Source of the DNA: JANSXG01 sp024743075
GTDB lineage: Bacteria; Planctomycetota; Phycisphaerae; Phycisphaerales; UBA1924
Reading direction: 5' to 3'
Length of the DNA stretch: 64,000 bases
Assembly (NCBI GenBank): GCA_042140185.1
Contig: CP159477.1
Coordinates: 1,488,001 to 1,552,000, forward strand
Within the stretch, counting starts at the first letter, position 1; each line of letters starts with the position of its first letter. This document shows positions 17,801 through 27,956 of this stretch, one piece after another. A model generated the notes under the pieces. The model had not been told where the DNA came from and did no database searches. It was given only the letters and a program-made list of their open reading frames with translations. The position numbers and the translations under genes were made by a program.

Positions 17801-18031
17801 ACCAAAACCTCCTCGCCGGCAACTGCCGACGTCACGGGTATATATTCACTAATTTCGATCCGTAAGATCCTGAAAACAAAGCGGATAGAGCAATCGCATG
17901 CATGCGACACTCAGATGGCAGTTCGTTTGGAGGCGAAGAAAAATAGAATTCACCACCGCGAGGCCAATTTCTTCCCCACGGCCCGCGACGCCAGGCGATC
18001 GTGTCGATCGATACGCCACCGACATACCGGG
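17801..18031. promoter_or_regulatory. Intergenic region with likely promoter for the pilB-gspF-pseudopilin run
   Basis: This 231-base gap between pilT (upstream) and pilB is more A/T-rich than its surroundings, notably around 17835-17890 with TATATA-like stretches on the minus strand upstream of the strong AGGAGG site. A promoter here is inference; no convincing pair of -35/-10 boxes was fixed. Confidence 0.35.
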
Positions 18032-19159
18032 TCACTCTTCCGCGGCTGCTGTGTCGTCCTCGACATCCAATTCCGGGCGTCCAACCTGGCGGCCGAGGCG
18101 ATGCACCCGATCCGCGAGGTCCGCACCGTTCTTCGCCTTGTCCACCATTTCGTCCGCCGCGATCATTCCCTTAGTGTAAAGCGACCAGAGGTGCTCATCG
18201 AGGAGCTGCATGCCGTACTTCTTCCCGGTCTGGATCGCCGAGTCGATACGGAAGGACTTGTTGTCACGGATGAGGTTGGCGATCGCGGGCGTAATCACCA
18301 GCATTTCGTAGGCAGCGACCATGCCCTTGATGTCCACACGCCCGAGCAGGACCTGGCTGAGCACGCAGATGAGCGAGGTTGAGATCTGGACGCGGATCTG
18401 GTTCTGCTGGCTGACCGGGAACGCGTCAACGACACGGTCGATCGTCTTCGCCGCCCCGGTGGTGTGGAGCGTGCCGAACACAAGGTGGCCGGTCTCAGCC
18501 GCGCGGATCGCGGCTTCAATCGTCTCGAGATCTCGCATTTCGCCGACGAGGATCACGTCCGGGTCCTGCCGGAGGGCCCTTCGCAGCGATTCCGCGAAGC
18601 TCGGGACGTCGGTTCCGACCTCGCGCTGATTCACGATCGACTTTTTGTGATAGTGGTAATACTCGATGGGGTCTTCCATCGTGACGATGTGGCGCTCGAG
18701 GTTCATGTTGATGTAGTCGAGCATCGTTGCCAGCGACGTCGTTTTGCCGGACCCCGTCGGTCCTGTCACCAGGAACAGTCCTCGCGGACGCCTGATAAGG
18801 TCTTTCACCTGATCCGGGAGGCCGATCTGATCGAATGTCAGCAGCTTGTTCGGAATCAGGCGACAGACGATCGAGATGTCACCACGCTGGCGGAACACCG
18901 AAACACGGAAACGAGCGGCCTTGCCATAGGCGAAGCCGAAGTCGGTGCCGCCCACTTCCTGCAGTTCCTGCTGGTTGCGCTCGGGCGTGATCGCCTTCAT
19001 GAGCGTGACCATGTCGTCAGACTCGAGCACCTTCGTATCGAGATTCTTCAGGCCGCCGTGAAGGCGGAGTGTTGGCTTTCGCCCCACACTGAGGTGGAGG
19101 TCAGAAGCGTTGAGTTTGATGACCGTGTCAAGCAGGCGGTCGATCTGCATGGTGGACAT
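18032..19159 (-). CDS. pilT: Twitching motility retraction ATPase PilT
   Basis: PilT depolymerises type IV pili by ATP hydrolysis at the inner membrane. The 375-residue protein starts MSTMQIDRLLDTVIKLNASDLHLSVG, the typical PilT N-terminus. It carries Walker A GPTGSGKTTSL near residue 138, an Asp box TMEDPIEY and Walker B VGEMRDLETI near 205, followed by the AIRAAETGHLV motif specific to PilT. There are no zinc-binding Cys pairs, unlike PilB/GspE. A PilT gene argues that the locus, or part of it, builds a retractable pilus and not only a secretion pseudopilus. An AAGGAA ribosome site precedes the ATG at 19159. It is 84 bases after the second pilB-like gene. Confidence 0.95.
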   Translation of the reverse strand: MSTMQIDRLLDTVIKLNASDLHLSVGRKPTLRLHGGLKNLDTKVLESDDMVTLMKAITPERNQQELQEVGGTDFGFAYGKAARFRVSVFRQRGDISIVCRLIPNKLLTFDQIGLPDQVKDLIRRPRGLFLVTGPTGSGKTTSLATMLDYINMNLERHIVTMEDPIEYYHYHKKSIVNQREVGTDVPSFAESLRRALRQDPDVILVGEMRDLETIEAAIRAAETGHLVFGTLHTTGAAKTIDRVVDAFPVSQQNQIRVQISTSLICVLSQVLLGRVDIKGMVAAYEMLVITPAIANLIRDNKSFRIDSAIQTGKKYGMQLLDEHLWSLYTKGMIAADEMVDKAKNGADLADRVHRLGRQVGRPELDVEDDTAAAEE

Positions 19160-19243
19160 TTGGTCGGTTCCTTCGTCGGTTCTTGCTCGCGACGGATCGC
19201 GTGGGATTCTGGGCGGTGAGTTCGGTTTGGCGTTGGCGGTCGA

Positions 19244-21013
19244 TCAGACGGCGGCGAGTTCCTCTTCCGCCATCTGGACGCCCTCTACCTGGGCGATACG
19301 GGCGATTTCCGCTGGCGTGGTGATGCCGTTGAGGACCTTGATCTTGCCGTCGCCCAGCAGCGGGCGCATGCCTCCCGCGATGGCGGCCCGACGGATGTCC
19401 GCCGAGGGCGAGACTTTGAACGTCAGGTCCCGGATCTCGGCGTTCATGGTCATCAGTTCGTAGATGCCCTGACGACCGCGATAGCCGGTCCCGGCGCAGT
19501 TGTCGCAGCCGACGGCCTTGTAGATCGTGTGGTTCTTCATCTCCTCGTCGGTGATGCCCGTCAGACGCAGGTACTTGCGGTCCGGGTTGTCGTCGGGCTT
19601 CCGGCACTTCGGGCAGACCTTGCGGATCAGCCGCTGAGCGAGCACAGCCTGAATCGAGGACGAAACGAGGAACGGCTTCACACCCATGTCGATAAGTCGG
19701 GTCATCGCCGACGGGGCATCGTTCGTGTGGAGCGTACTGAACACGAGGTGGCCCGTCAGAGCGGCCTGGATGGCGACTTCGGCGACCTCGCGGTCACGGA
19801 TTTCACCGACGAGAATGATGTTCGGCGCCTGACGAAGCATGGCGCGAAGCACTTTGGCAAAGGTCAGCCCGATGCCCTCGCGAACCTGGCACTGGTTGAT
19901 GCCGGTGAACGCGTACTCGATCGGATCTTCGGCGGTGATGATTTTCTTGTCGGGCCGGTTGAGCACATCGAGCGCCGAATACAGCGTGGTCGTTTTGCCG
20001 GAGCCGGTGGGTCCGGTGACGAGGAAGATGCCGTTGGGCCGCCGAATGATCTTGTTGAAGGCTTGGAGAGTGTCTTCTTCGAAGCCAAGGTTCTTCAGGC
20101 CGATTCGAACCGAATCGGGGCGCAGAATACGGAGCACGATCGACTCGCCGTGGTACGCCGGGCAGGACGATACACGGAAGTCGACGGTCTCCCCCTCGCC
20201 TCCGTCCTCCGACGGAATGTGCATCTTGATACGACCGTCCTGCGGGATGCGCTTCTCGGCAATGTTCACGCCGGCCATCAGCTTGAAACGTGCGAGGATG
20301 GCGTTCTGCATCCGCTTCGGGAGGTTGTCACGCTCGATGCAGACACCGTCGATGCGGTATCGCAGGCGCACGCGGTCGGCCATGGGCTCGATGTGAATGT
20401 CGGAGGCACGGTTCCGAACCGCCTCGATGATAATGCGCTCGCAGAGCTTGATGATCGGGGCGGACTCGGCTGCCTGATCGATCGACGAATCGACGGAACG
20501 ATCCACGGACTTGTCGATCGATTTGTCGATCGAAGCGGTCAGCAGCGACTCGTTGCCGCCGGGCACCATCGGCTTTGCGCCGCCCTCCATCTTGCCATCG
20601 ATGTAGGCTTTGAGCTTGCCTCGCGCACATCTTGGGCTCAACTTCCGTGTTCTGTCGGAACCGGATGAGGTCGAGCAGTTCGAGGTCCTTCGGGTCGTGC
20701 ATCAGGAGCACGAGGCGCCCCGCTCCTTGCCGAGCGGAAGCACGAGGTGCTTGCGGATAAGGTCCTTGGGGAGCAACGAAGCGTCAACCTTCGCCGCGAC
20801 CGCCTCGTCATCTATGTCGAGATAATCGATGCCGAACTGCATCGCGAGCGCCTTGGCGACCGCCTCCTCGGAGCACATTCCGGCTTCGACGAGAATCTCA
20901 CCGATGCGTTTGCCCGCGCCCTTGGACATCGTGACGGCTGTTTCGAGCTGCTCGGACGTGATGGTCCCGTTTTCGACGAGGATCTGTCCGAGTTTCTTTC
21001 GCACTTTGGCCAT
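19244..21013 (-). CDS. Second GspE/PilB-type assembly ATPase, with two compensating frameshifts
   Basis: The reconstructed protein is about 589 residues, nearly the same as the neighbouring PilB (585). The N-terminal MshEN domain is read from ATG 21013 to about 20715 (VRKKLGQILVENGTI...), then breaks. About 30 codons are readable only in another frame (VLLMHDPKDLELLDL...RFRQNTEVEP). From about 20630 the original frame resumes (GKLKAYIDGKMEGG). One base appears missing near 20714-20721 and one extra near 20619-20632. The ATPase part is intact, with Walker A GPTGSGKTTT near 338, VGEIRDREVA near 402 and Cys pairs CPKCRKP/CDNCAGTG. A short (S-I/V-D-K/R) repeat links the domains. Read errors or a recent pseudogene are possible. 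Confidence 0.85.
20460..20540 (-). repeat. Twelve-base coding repeats (SIDK/SVDR) in the second pilB
   Basis: The stretch encodes SIDKSIDKSVDRSVDSSID, five tandem four-residue units from imperfect 12-base repeats (…tcgatcga…). It lies in the linker between the MshEN and ATPase domains, where length change in steps of four residues would be tolerated. Confidence 0.7.
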
Positions 21014-21242
21014 AATCTCTCTCAGGTTTCCTGTCACGATGAAAGCGATCCGCAGATCGCAAGGAACGGTTCCCGAACCAAACACTGACAGCCGGGACGG
21101 GCATTATGGGGACGCCGGGAATCTGCGGCAAACAGACGAGCGACCGGAATTCAAGCGTATCCTCTAAATGGCCCCTCACCCGCCCCCGCGGCTCGTTTCC
21201 GATGAAGTCCCAAAGTCTGGCTCCCGATTCACACGACCAACC

Positions 21243-21971
21243 ATGCCCGATCAACGCCCCAGACTACTCGTTACCGCGGGTCCGACGCACGAACCCATCG
21301 ACGCCGTCCGCTACATCGCGAACAGGTCATCGGGGCGGGTCGGGGTCGAAATCGCTCGTGCGGCGTTGCGATCCGGCTGGGAGGTCACGCTGGCCCTCGG
21401 GCCGACGCCCCTGATCACGCGCGCGGAACAGGTCACCGACTCGATCGAGACGACCTACGGCGATACGCAGACTCCCGCGAGACGGTTCCAACTCATCCGA
21501 TTCCGAACCACTGAGGATTTGCGGACCATCCTGACGCAATCCGCTCCGAACAACGACATTTTGATCATGGCGGCCGCTGTCGCGGACTTCCGCCCGGTCG
21601 GGGACGCTCATCGTCCCGAGGGCAAAATGCGAAGGGATCCGAGCGGGGTCACGCTGCGACTCGAGGCGACCCCTGACCTGGTGGCCGAATGCGTTTGTCG
21701 ACGGGAATCCGGCGCGGACGGTGGCCCAAACCTCATCGTGGCGTTCGCGCTCGAACCTGCGAACGGGCTGCTGGAGGCGGCCTCGGCCAAACTCAAGCGG
21801 AAGGGAGCGGACCTGATCGTTGCGAACCCGCTTGAAACGATGGACGCCGAATCGATCAACGCAACCCTCGTGTCCCCGCGAGGGGTCGAGGCATCGACGA
21901 ACGGTGAACTGAGCAAGTCCGCGTTTGGGGATTGGCTGATCGGTGAGCTCGGCCGGAAGCTGGGTCGTTAA
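21243..21971 (+). CDS. coaB: Stand-alone phosphopantothenate-cysteine ligase (CoaB)-like protein
   Basis: The enzyme would join cysteine to 4'-phosphopantothenate in coenzyme A synthesis. The 242-residue product begins RLLVTAGPTHEPIDAVRYIANRSSG, the CoaB nucleotide-binding start. It continues with NDILIMAAAVADFRPV, LIVAFALE and KGADLIVANPLE, all matching the CoaB half of CoaBC. The CoaC flavoprotein half is absent, so CoaC must be encoded elsewhere. The ATG at 21243 is chosen because the CoaB fold starts a few residues later; upstream in-frame starts would add 25 unrelated residues. Its last four bases overlap the stop of the convergent halogenase-like gene. Confidence 0.85.
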   Translation: MPDQRPRLLVTAGPTHEPIDAVRYIANRSSGRVGVEIARAALRSGWEVTLALGPTPLITRAEQVTDSIETTYGDTQTPARRFQLIRFRTTEDLRTILTQSAPNNDILIMAAAVADFRPVGDAHRPEGKMRRDPSGVTLRLEATPDLVAECVCRRESGADGGPNLIVAFALEPANGLLEAASAKLKRKGADLIVANPLETMDAESINATLVSPRGVEASTNGELSKSAFGDWLIGELGRKLGR

Positions 21972-23734
21972 AGATTGAATTTGCCCTTGCCGGCCTTGGC
22001 CAACGCCTCACGCCCTTCCTCCGAAGAGCGGATGAACCGCGAATTGTCGTTGCCGACGCTGACCGTCGGGCGCTTCGGGTTCTTGGATCGCAGTACCCAG
22101 AACTCCTCGATCATCACATCAAGAGCCTGGATCGCGTGAGACAGGTTCAAGTTCAGCGACTCCCCCTGAGCGCCCTTGCTCGCCAGTGCTCGCTTCAAGT
22201 GCTCCAGAATCTCTGCAAAGTCGGATGTGAACCCGAGGACCTTGACCAAGAGACCGTAATAGCCCGCCAGCGGCAATTTGGCGTTGCCGCGCTCGTAGCA
22301 TTCGATCTGCTCGATGCGCCCTTCCTTGAGCACGCCGATCTTCCCCTTGGTCGCGTTCGCGATATTCAACTTGAATTCGTTGTACCCGTCGCAGTTGTAC
22401 TTCTGCTTCCGCCCTCGGTCATCGAAGCGGGAAAGCAGCTGGCGCGTCGTTGAAACATCGAAGGAACCGAATGTCGGCAGACCGGTAGCCTCGGTTGTGA
22501 AGCCGCCCTGACTGAGCCATCGCCACGCCTTGTCAGGCGTCAGCTTCAGGCCCGCTTCTTTCGCGATGCTCTGGCAATGGGCCTTCAGGTCGGTGAACTG
22601 ACCGTTCGCGGCATACCAGTACTGAGCGAAGCGGATGTGCTGGTCGATGTTCGTTCGGTTCCGCTCGTCGTACCTCTGCCTTATCCAATCGGCTTCGAGT
22701 TCGGCGCGCTCGAGTTCGAGGATCGAGTAGGCGACTTCCTTGCCCGACGAGTGGGCGAGGCTCATGCCCGCGGCGAGGATAGGGTCGGCGAAGCCAGCCG
22801 ATTCCCCGGCGAGGAACCAGTTCTCGCCGACGAGCCGCTTCGCGAGATGGGACCAGTCCTTACAGGTTTCCACCTCGCCGCGCGGGGTGGCGTTCTGGAT
22901 CAACTTGCAAACGTCCGGCTGCTCGCGGAGCGCCTTTTCATACAACTCTGCCGGTGACAGTCCCTGCGATTTGTAATGGTCGGAAGGACAGATCAGGCCG
23001 ATCGATGTCCGGGTTGGTCCGAGCGGGATGAACCAGATCCACCCGTATGGTAGGCTGCGTACCTGAACGCGGGTGCCGCCGACGCCGATCTCCACCGCCC
23101 ACTCGGCGTTCTCCCAGTAGTCCCACATCGCGATGTTTCGGAGTTCGTGGGGCACGTCCGATTCGACACCCATCGCTCGGCGGATGAGACCGACCGTACC
23201 CGAACCGTCAACGTAGTAGCGTCCTCTCACCTCTTCGCCCGTGTTCAGGAGCAACCCCGTGACCCTGTCGCCTTCCGTCAGAACGCGATCGACCTTTGTC
23301 TGTTCGCGGACAACCGCGCCCATCTCCTCTGAATGACGAAGCAGGATGTCGTCGTACACCGCGCGGTCGACCTGGAAAGCCGTCCACCGGCGCTGCCCTT
23401 GGTATTTCGCGGGACGGGGTTCGTCGACGAATTCCTCGGCAGGGTAGAAATCGAAGTCCCAGTGATCGGCCTTTTTGCCCCACGTGTAAGACGCGCCGAT
23501 CTTGATCGGGAACCCCGCAGCCTCCACCTTTTCCCACACGCCCATCTCGTTGAGGATGCCGGAAATGGATGGGAGTTGGGACTCCCCCACGTGGTCACGG
23601 GGAAACTTTTCCTTCTCGATGATCAGAACGGACAAGTCCGGCGAGTACTTCTTTAGTAGCGAAGCAACCGTCGAGCCGGTGGGACCGCCACCGATTATCA
23701 CGACGTCGTACTGCTTTAAGTTATCTGCGACCAT
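21968..23734 (-). CDS. Flavin-dependent halogenase-like FAD oxidoreductase (copy 1)
   Basis: The 588-residue protein has a GR2-type FAD site VVIIGGGPTGST at the N-terminus and RDHVGESQLP. Lys78 (in PIKIGASYTWG) sits where tryptophan halogenases carry the catalytic Lys. A WIWFIP motif lies at about 232-237, matching the WxWxIP signature. The second FAD segment is LAGESAGFADPILAAGM. These features fit flavin-dependent halogenases and the related geranylgeranyl reductase-like family. The C-terminal 200 residues are extra and unrecognised. ATG 23734 is preferred to a TTG at 23752 because it follows GGCGGGA and aligns with the paralogue. It lies downstream of copy 2 (gap 45 bases). Substrate unknown; halogenation is inferred from motifs only. 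Confidence 0.8.
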   Translation of the reverse strand: MVADNLKQYDVVIIGGGPTGSTVASLLKKYSPDLSVLIIEKEKFPRDHVGESQLPSISGILNEMGVWEKVEAAGFPIKIGASYTWGKKADHWDFDFYPAEEFVDEPRPAKYQGQRRWTAFQVDRAVYDDILLRHSEEMGAVVREQTKVDRVLTEGDRVTGLLLNTGEEVRGRYYVDGSGTVGLIRRAMGVESDVPHELRNIAMWDYWENAEWAVEIGVGGTRVQVRSLPYGWIWFIPLGPTRTSIGLICPSDHYKSQGLSPAELYEKALREQPDVCKLIQNATPRGEVETCKDWSHLAKRLVGENWFLAGESAGFADPILAAGMSLAHSSGKEVAYSILELERAELEADWIRQRYDERNRTNIDQHIRFAQYWYAANGQFTDLKAHCQSIAKEAGLKLTPDKAWRWLSQGGFTTEATGLPTFGSFDVSTTRQLLSRFDDRGRKQKYNCDGYNEFKLNIANATKGKIGVLKEGRIEQIECYERGNAKLPLAGYYGLLVKVLGFTSDFAEILEHLKRALASKGAQGESLNLNLSHAIQALDVMIEEFWVLRSKNPKRPTVSVGNDNSRFIRSSEEGREALAKAGKGKFNL

Positions 23735-23779
23735 GACTTCCCGCCGGAACAAAAGGATTCAGGATTCAGAACGAGCGCC

Positions 23780-25588
23780 TTAACTGGACGCAGCAGCTGT
23801 TTCGCCGCTTTCTTCTCTTGATCTGAGGTACGCCGCGCTGATCTGAGCGTCGCGAATCAACGCACCAACCGACGGAGCCTCGCGCAATTTGGGACGCTTC
23901 GGATCAAACCGCGCTTTCACCCAGCCCTCCGCCAGCAATCCCTCCAGTGCGCTCAAACAGTTGATAACGAAGCCCGGATAATTGGCCTCGGAGATACCCA
24001 GCGATCGAGCGGACTCTTTGAACGCGTTCGTGAGACCGTTCCAGTCAGTCTCTGCCTGGACCGCGCGAACCACGACCTCGACCGGTCCGACCAGCGGCAA
24101 CGTCGATTCGTCCCGCTTGTAGGCCGGGTACTGGCGGATTCGCCCTTCGCTCGGCACACCGATGCTGAACCGCTTCGCTCCGGAAACATCGAGCACGAAC
24201 AGGTTGTACTTCTCGATCTTCCACGACGACTTGCGGCTGCCGCCGTCCAGGCGTTCGGCGATGGCCTTCCCGATGGTCAGATCGACTGAGCCAAGGGCGG
24301 CGTGACCGGGCTTCTCCGCGATGAACCCGCCCTGGCTCAGCCACTGCCATGCCTTGTCGGGGCTCAGTTTGAGTCCGGCTTCTTTGGCGATCTTCTGGCA
24401 GTGCGCCTTCAAGTCCGTGAACTGACCGTTCGACGCGTACCAGAACTGCGCGAAACGGATGTGCTGATTGATGTTCGCGCGGTGTCGCGAGCAGTAGCGG
24501 TCTTTGAGCCAGGCCGGGTCCGCCTCCTCACGGAAGAGCTCCAGCAGGGTGAAGGCCAAATCCCGCGCGGCGCTGTGCGCGATATTCATGCCGGCGGCCA
24601 GGATCGGGTCCGCGAATCCCGCGGCTTCGCCGGTCAGAAACCAGTTTTCGCCGACCAGACGATCCGCGATGTTTGACCAATCCTTCGTCGACTCGAGTTT
24701 GCCTTCGGGCTCACCGTTTCGGATCAGCTCACGGATCTCGGTCTGATCCTCGAGGGCTTTCTCGTATAGCTCCTTCGGAGAGAGACCGAACTCCTTGTAC
24801 TTCTCGACTGGGCAGATCAGGCCGATCGATGTGCGGGTCGGACCGAGTGGGATGAACCAGATCCAGCCGTACGGCAGGCTGCGGACCTGCACGCGCGTCG
24901 CCCCGACGCCGATCTTGACCGACCATTCAGCGTTCTGCCAGTAATCCCAAACCGCGATGTTCTTGAGTTCTTCAGGCACCCACCCCTCGACGCCCATCGC
25001 CCGTCGGATGATGCCGACGGTGCCCGACGCATCGACGTAGTATCTGCCTCGAACCTCGCGGCTCTTGCCATCGGCGGACTCGACGGAAAGACTGGAGATC
25101 TCATCCGGGTTCGATTCGTTGCGGTTCACGGAGGTGACTCGCACCTGCTGGAAAACTTCTGCACCCAGTTCCGCGCTGTGTTTCAACAGAATGTCGTCGT
25201 AGATCGCCCGATCGACCTGAAAGGCGGTGGCGCGACGCTGGCCCTCGTACTTGGCAGGTCGCGGCTCGTCGACGAACTTCTCCACCGGATAGAAATCGAA
25301 ATCCCCCTGTCCCGCGTCGCGTCCCCAGGTGTAAGACGCGCCGATCTTGACCGGGAACCCCGCGGCTTCCACCTTGTCCCAAACGCCCATTTCGTCAAGC
25401 ACCGCCGAGACACCGGGCAACTGAGATTCGCCTACGTGGTCCCTCGGAAACTGGGCTTTTTCGAGCACAACAACCTGCAACTCAGGGTTGTACTTACGGA
25501 GCAGTGAAGCGCAGGTGGAGCCCGCAGGCCCGCCTCCGATGATCACGACGTCGTAACTGTCGCGGAGTTGAATGTTTTCGCTCACCAT
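23780..25588 (-). CDS. Flavin-dependent halogenase-like FAD oxidoreductase (copy 2)
   Basis: The 602-residue protein is clearly homologous to the next gene along its whole length, including GGGPAGSTCASLL, RDHVGESQLPGVS, KIGASYTWG, WIWFIPLGPTRTSIGLICP and TGEAAGFADPILAAGMN. Both share the NGQFTDLKAHCQ and DKAW.WLSQGGF segments in the C-terminal half. A tandem duplication followed by divergence is the simplest reading. The start at 25588 (MVSEN) aligns with the paralogue; an ATG four codons upstream at 25600 is also possible, with GGGGAAGG just before. Both halogenase-specific positions (Lys and WxWxIP) are kept, so neither copy looks dead. It is divergent from the batA-like gene. Confidence 0.8.
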   Translation of the reverse strand: MVSENIQLRDSYDVVIIGGGPAGSTCASLLRKYNPELQVVVLEKAQFPRDHVGESQLPGVSAVLDEMGVWDKVEAAGFPVKIGASYTWGRDAGQGDFDFYPVEKFVDEPRPAKYEGQRRATAFQVDRAIYDDILLKHSAELGAEVFQQVRVTSVNRNESNPDEISSLSVESADGKSREVRGRYYVDASGTVGIIRRAMGVEGWVPEELKNIAVWDYWQNAEWSVKIGVGATRVQVRSLPYGWIWFIPLGPTRTSIGLICPVEKYKEFGLSPKELYEKALEDQTEIRELIRNGEPEGKLESTKDWSNIADRLVGENWFLTGEAAGFADPILAAGMNIAHSAARDLAFTLLELFREEADPAWLKDRYCSRHRANINQHIRFAQFWYASNGQFTDLKAHCQKIAKEAGLKLSPDKAWQWLSQGGFIAEKPGHAALGSVDLTIGKAIAERLDGGSRKSSWKIEKYNLFVLDVSGAKRFSIGVPSEGRIRQYPAYKRDESTLPLVGPVEVVVRAVQAETDWNGLTNAFKESARSLGISEANYPGFVINCLSALEGLLAEGWVKARFDPKRPKLREAPSVGALIRDAQISAAYLRSREESGETAAASS

Positions 25589-25811
25589 CCGAAATCGCAT
25601 CCTTCCCCGAACGGGCGTTGGGATTCAGTCCAAGTACGGTATCGGCAGTCGGATGCGAAGCAAGCAGATCCGGGGGTATCCGCCCGGATTTCGCCCGAAC
25701 AACCGGAATCCCTGATCGATCGTGGGACCGTTCCGGACGCTATCTCCCATTACTCTCTAGGGTCGGCCCGGACGGCCATTGTGTGCAACAATGCGTGTCC
25801 TCTCTGCCACC

Positions 25812-27937
25812 ATGACCAGTTTCGCCTCCTACAACCCGCTCCCACTGACCCTCGCCCTTCAGTTCCTCGCTCCGGCTGCGGGTCTGATCGCGGGCTCTAT
25901 CGCTGTACCCGCGTTTCTCTTTTTCTATTTTCTCAAACTCCGCCGGCGCCCGTTGCGAGTGAGCTCAACCCTGTTCTGGGAGCAGGCCGTCAGCGATCTG
26001 CAGGTCAACGCCCCCTTTCGGTGGATCCGACCGAGTCTTCTACTGTTCATCCAATTGCTCGCGCTCATGTGCCTGCTCATCGCGATCGCTCGACCCGCGA
26101 TCGAGGGAGGGGTCGGGGCCGAGCGCGTCATCGTGGCGATCGACACGTCGGCATCGATGGCGTCGCGAGACTCGCCCGGGGGGCCAAGCCGCTTCGAGCG
26201 GGCGGTCAAGGACGCGTCTGAGTACATTTCGTCGCTCCCGCCTCAGACCGAGGTCATGGTGGTCTCGGTGTCCGGGACCACCCGGACCGTCACCAACTTC
26301 ACGCGCAACCGCGGCCTGACGAAGAGCGCGGTCGACTCGCTTCGCCAGACGGACCAGCCCGCGGCGCTCCGTGAAGCGTTGGAGGTGCTCGCCGCCTTCG
26401 GTGTGTCGAGCGGAGCGGCATCCGAAACCGACTCGATTGAGGCGCCGCCCCGGGTGATCCTGTTCTCTGACGGAGCGTTCCCCGACTCCATCGAGGATCG
26501 CGCCGTCGCGGGTGTGGAGGGTCTCGATTTCCGGTTCCGCCGATTCGGCCCCGCGGCCGGAGCGTCAACGGAAACGGAAACGGAACCGGCGCGGTGGATT
26601 TCGTCGCCGAACATCGCCGTGGTGGGTCTTTCCGTCCGGCGCGACCTCGATGATCCCGAGTTGATTCGGGTCTTCACGCGTCTTCAGTCGACCGACTCCG
26701 AGGGGCGTTCGGTTCCGATTCGCTGCACCCTCGACGGCGAGGTTGTCGCGGTTGAGTCCACTCGGCTCGCCCCGGCGAGCCCGGACGAACTGACAGACAC
26801 CGGTGTAGCGTTGACCGATGCGACATTCAGCTTTGACGTTCGGAGCACCGCCGGCGGACTGCTGGCTGTAGCCATCGCGGTCGACGACGCGATCGAGAGT
26901 GACAACCGCGCGTGGCTCACGCTGCCGGAGCCCGAGGCCGTCCGGATCCTCGTCATCCGTGCCGACGGACCGCTAAGCAACGGCTCGGCGAACCTCGCCT
27001 TTGCGCTCGAAACGGTCTTCCCGGAACCCGAAACGGTCCAAGTACTCACCGAATCCGAGGCAACCGGAACCGGGGCCTTGGCGAACGCGGCCGACCTGGG
27101 CTTCGACCTGCTCGTCTTCGACGGCGTTTCGCCAGAGCGATTGCCCGACCTTCCCTCTCTGTTCTTCGGCGGGGTTCCGCCTCTCGAACAGGTGCGACTC
27201 CAGCCAGACCCCGACGGATCATCGAGCGAGTTTCTCTTCTGGCGCCGGTCTCACCCCATCATGCGCAACGTGGTACCCGATGGCGTGGTGGTGTATCGAC
27301 GCCCGCGCCTGATTCTGGAGGACGCCCCGGTAATCGAGGCCGGCCCGCAACCCGCGGTCGTGCGGACGACTGAATTGGCCAGCGACCCCGCGCCCTGATC
27401 GCGATGATCGAGTACGCCCGCACGCGATCCACGGTCGTCGCGTTCGACGTCGACGCGACAAACTGGTGGCAGGACCGCAGCTTCCCGATTTTCATCCAGA
27501 ACGCCGTGGACTTCCTCACGAGGAGCAACGATGCGACCGGGGGCAACGCGTTGACTACCAGCCAACCGATACGGCTCGATCCGGGGCAAGTTGAAGGCGG
27601 CGCAACAGTCGTCGGCGCGACCGGTGAGACGATCAACATCCCCGCGCCGCAAGGACCAGAAGCCGTTGTCATTCCGCCGCTGCCGCGAGTGGGCCTGTAC
27701 GAGTTGCTTCCGGCTGAATCGAACGGATCGACCGTCCGGATTCTCGCTGTGAGTCTGCTCGATCCGTTCGAATCCCTGGCCGCTGCAGCCCCCAGCCTCG
27801 AACTCGGGGGAGAGGTCCTTACTTCTTCCGCGAGCGAGCGCGAAGCCCGTCGAGAGATCTGGGACTGGTTCGTCCTCATGGCCGCCGCCCTGCTGGTCTT
27901 GGAGTGGTTACTCTTCGACCGGAAAATGCGGGTTTGA
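25812..27937 (+). CDS. BatA-like VWA-domain membrane protein with apparent -1 frameshift
   Basis: The N-terminus is the BatA two-helix domain (about residues 15-35 and 75-95, with LKLRRRPLRVSSTLFW between), followed by a von Willebrand A domain with the metal site DTSAS near 113. The frame closes at 27398, but the next frame carries ALIAMIEYARTRSTVVAFDV and NWWQDRSFPIFIQNAVDFL, the conserved end of this family, and a final membrane helix. Adding one base at about 27386-27395 gives one protein of about 708 residues. ATG 25812 is a choice among three in-frame starts. Such proteins often pair with MoxR ATPases; a MoxR gene lies at 31150 but not adjacent. Function is poorly known (stress tolerance or metal insertion suggested for the family). 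Confidence 0.8.
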
Positions 27938-27956
27938 CCGACCGAAAGGAACGCTC

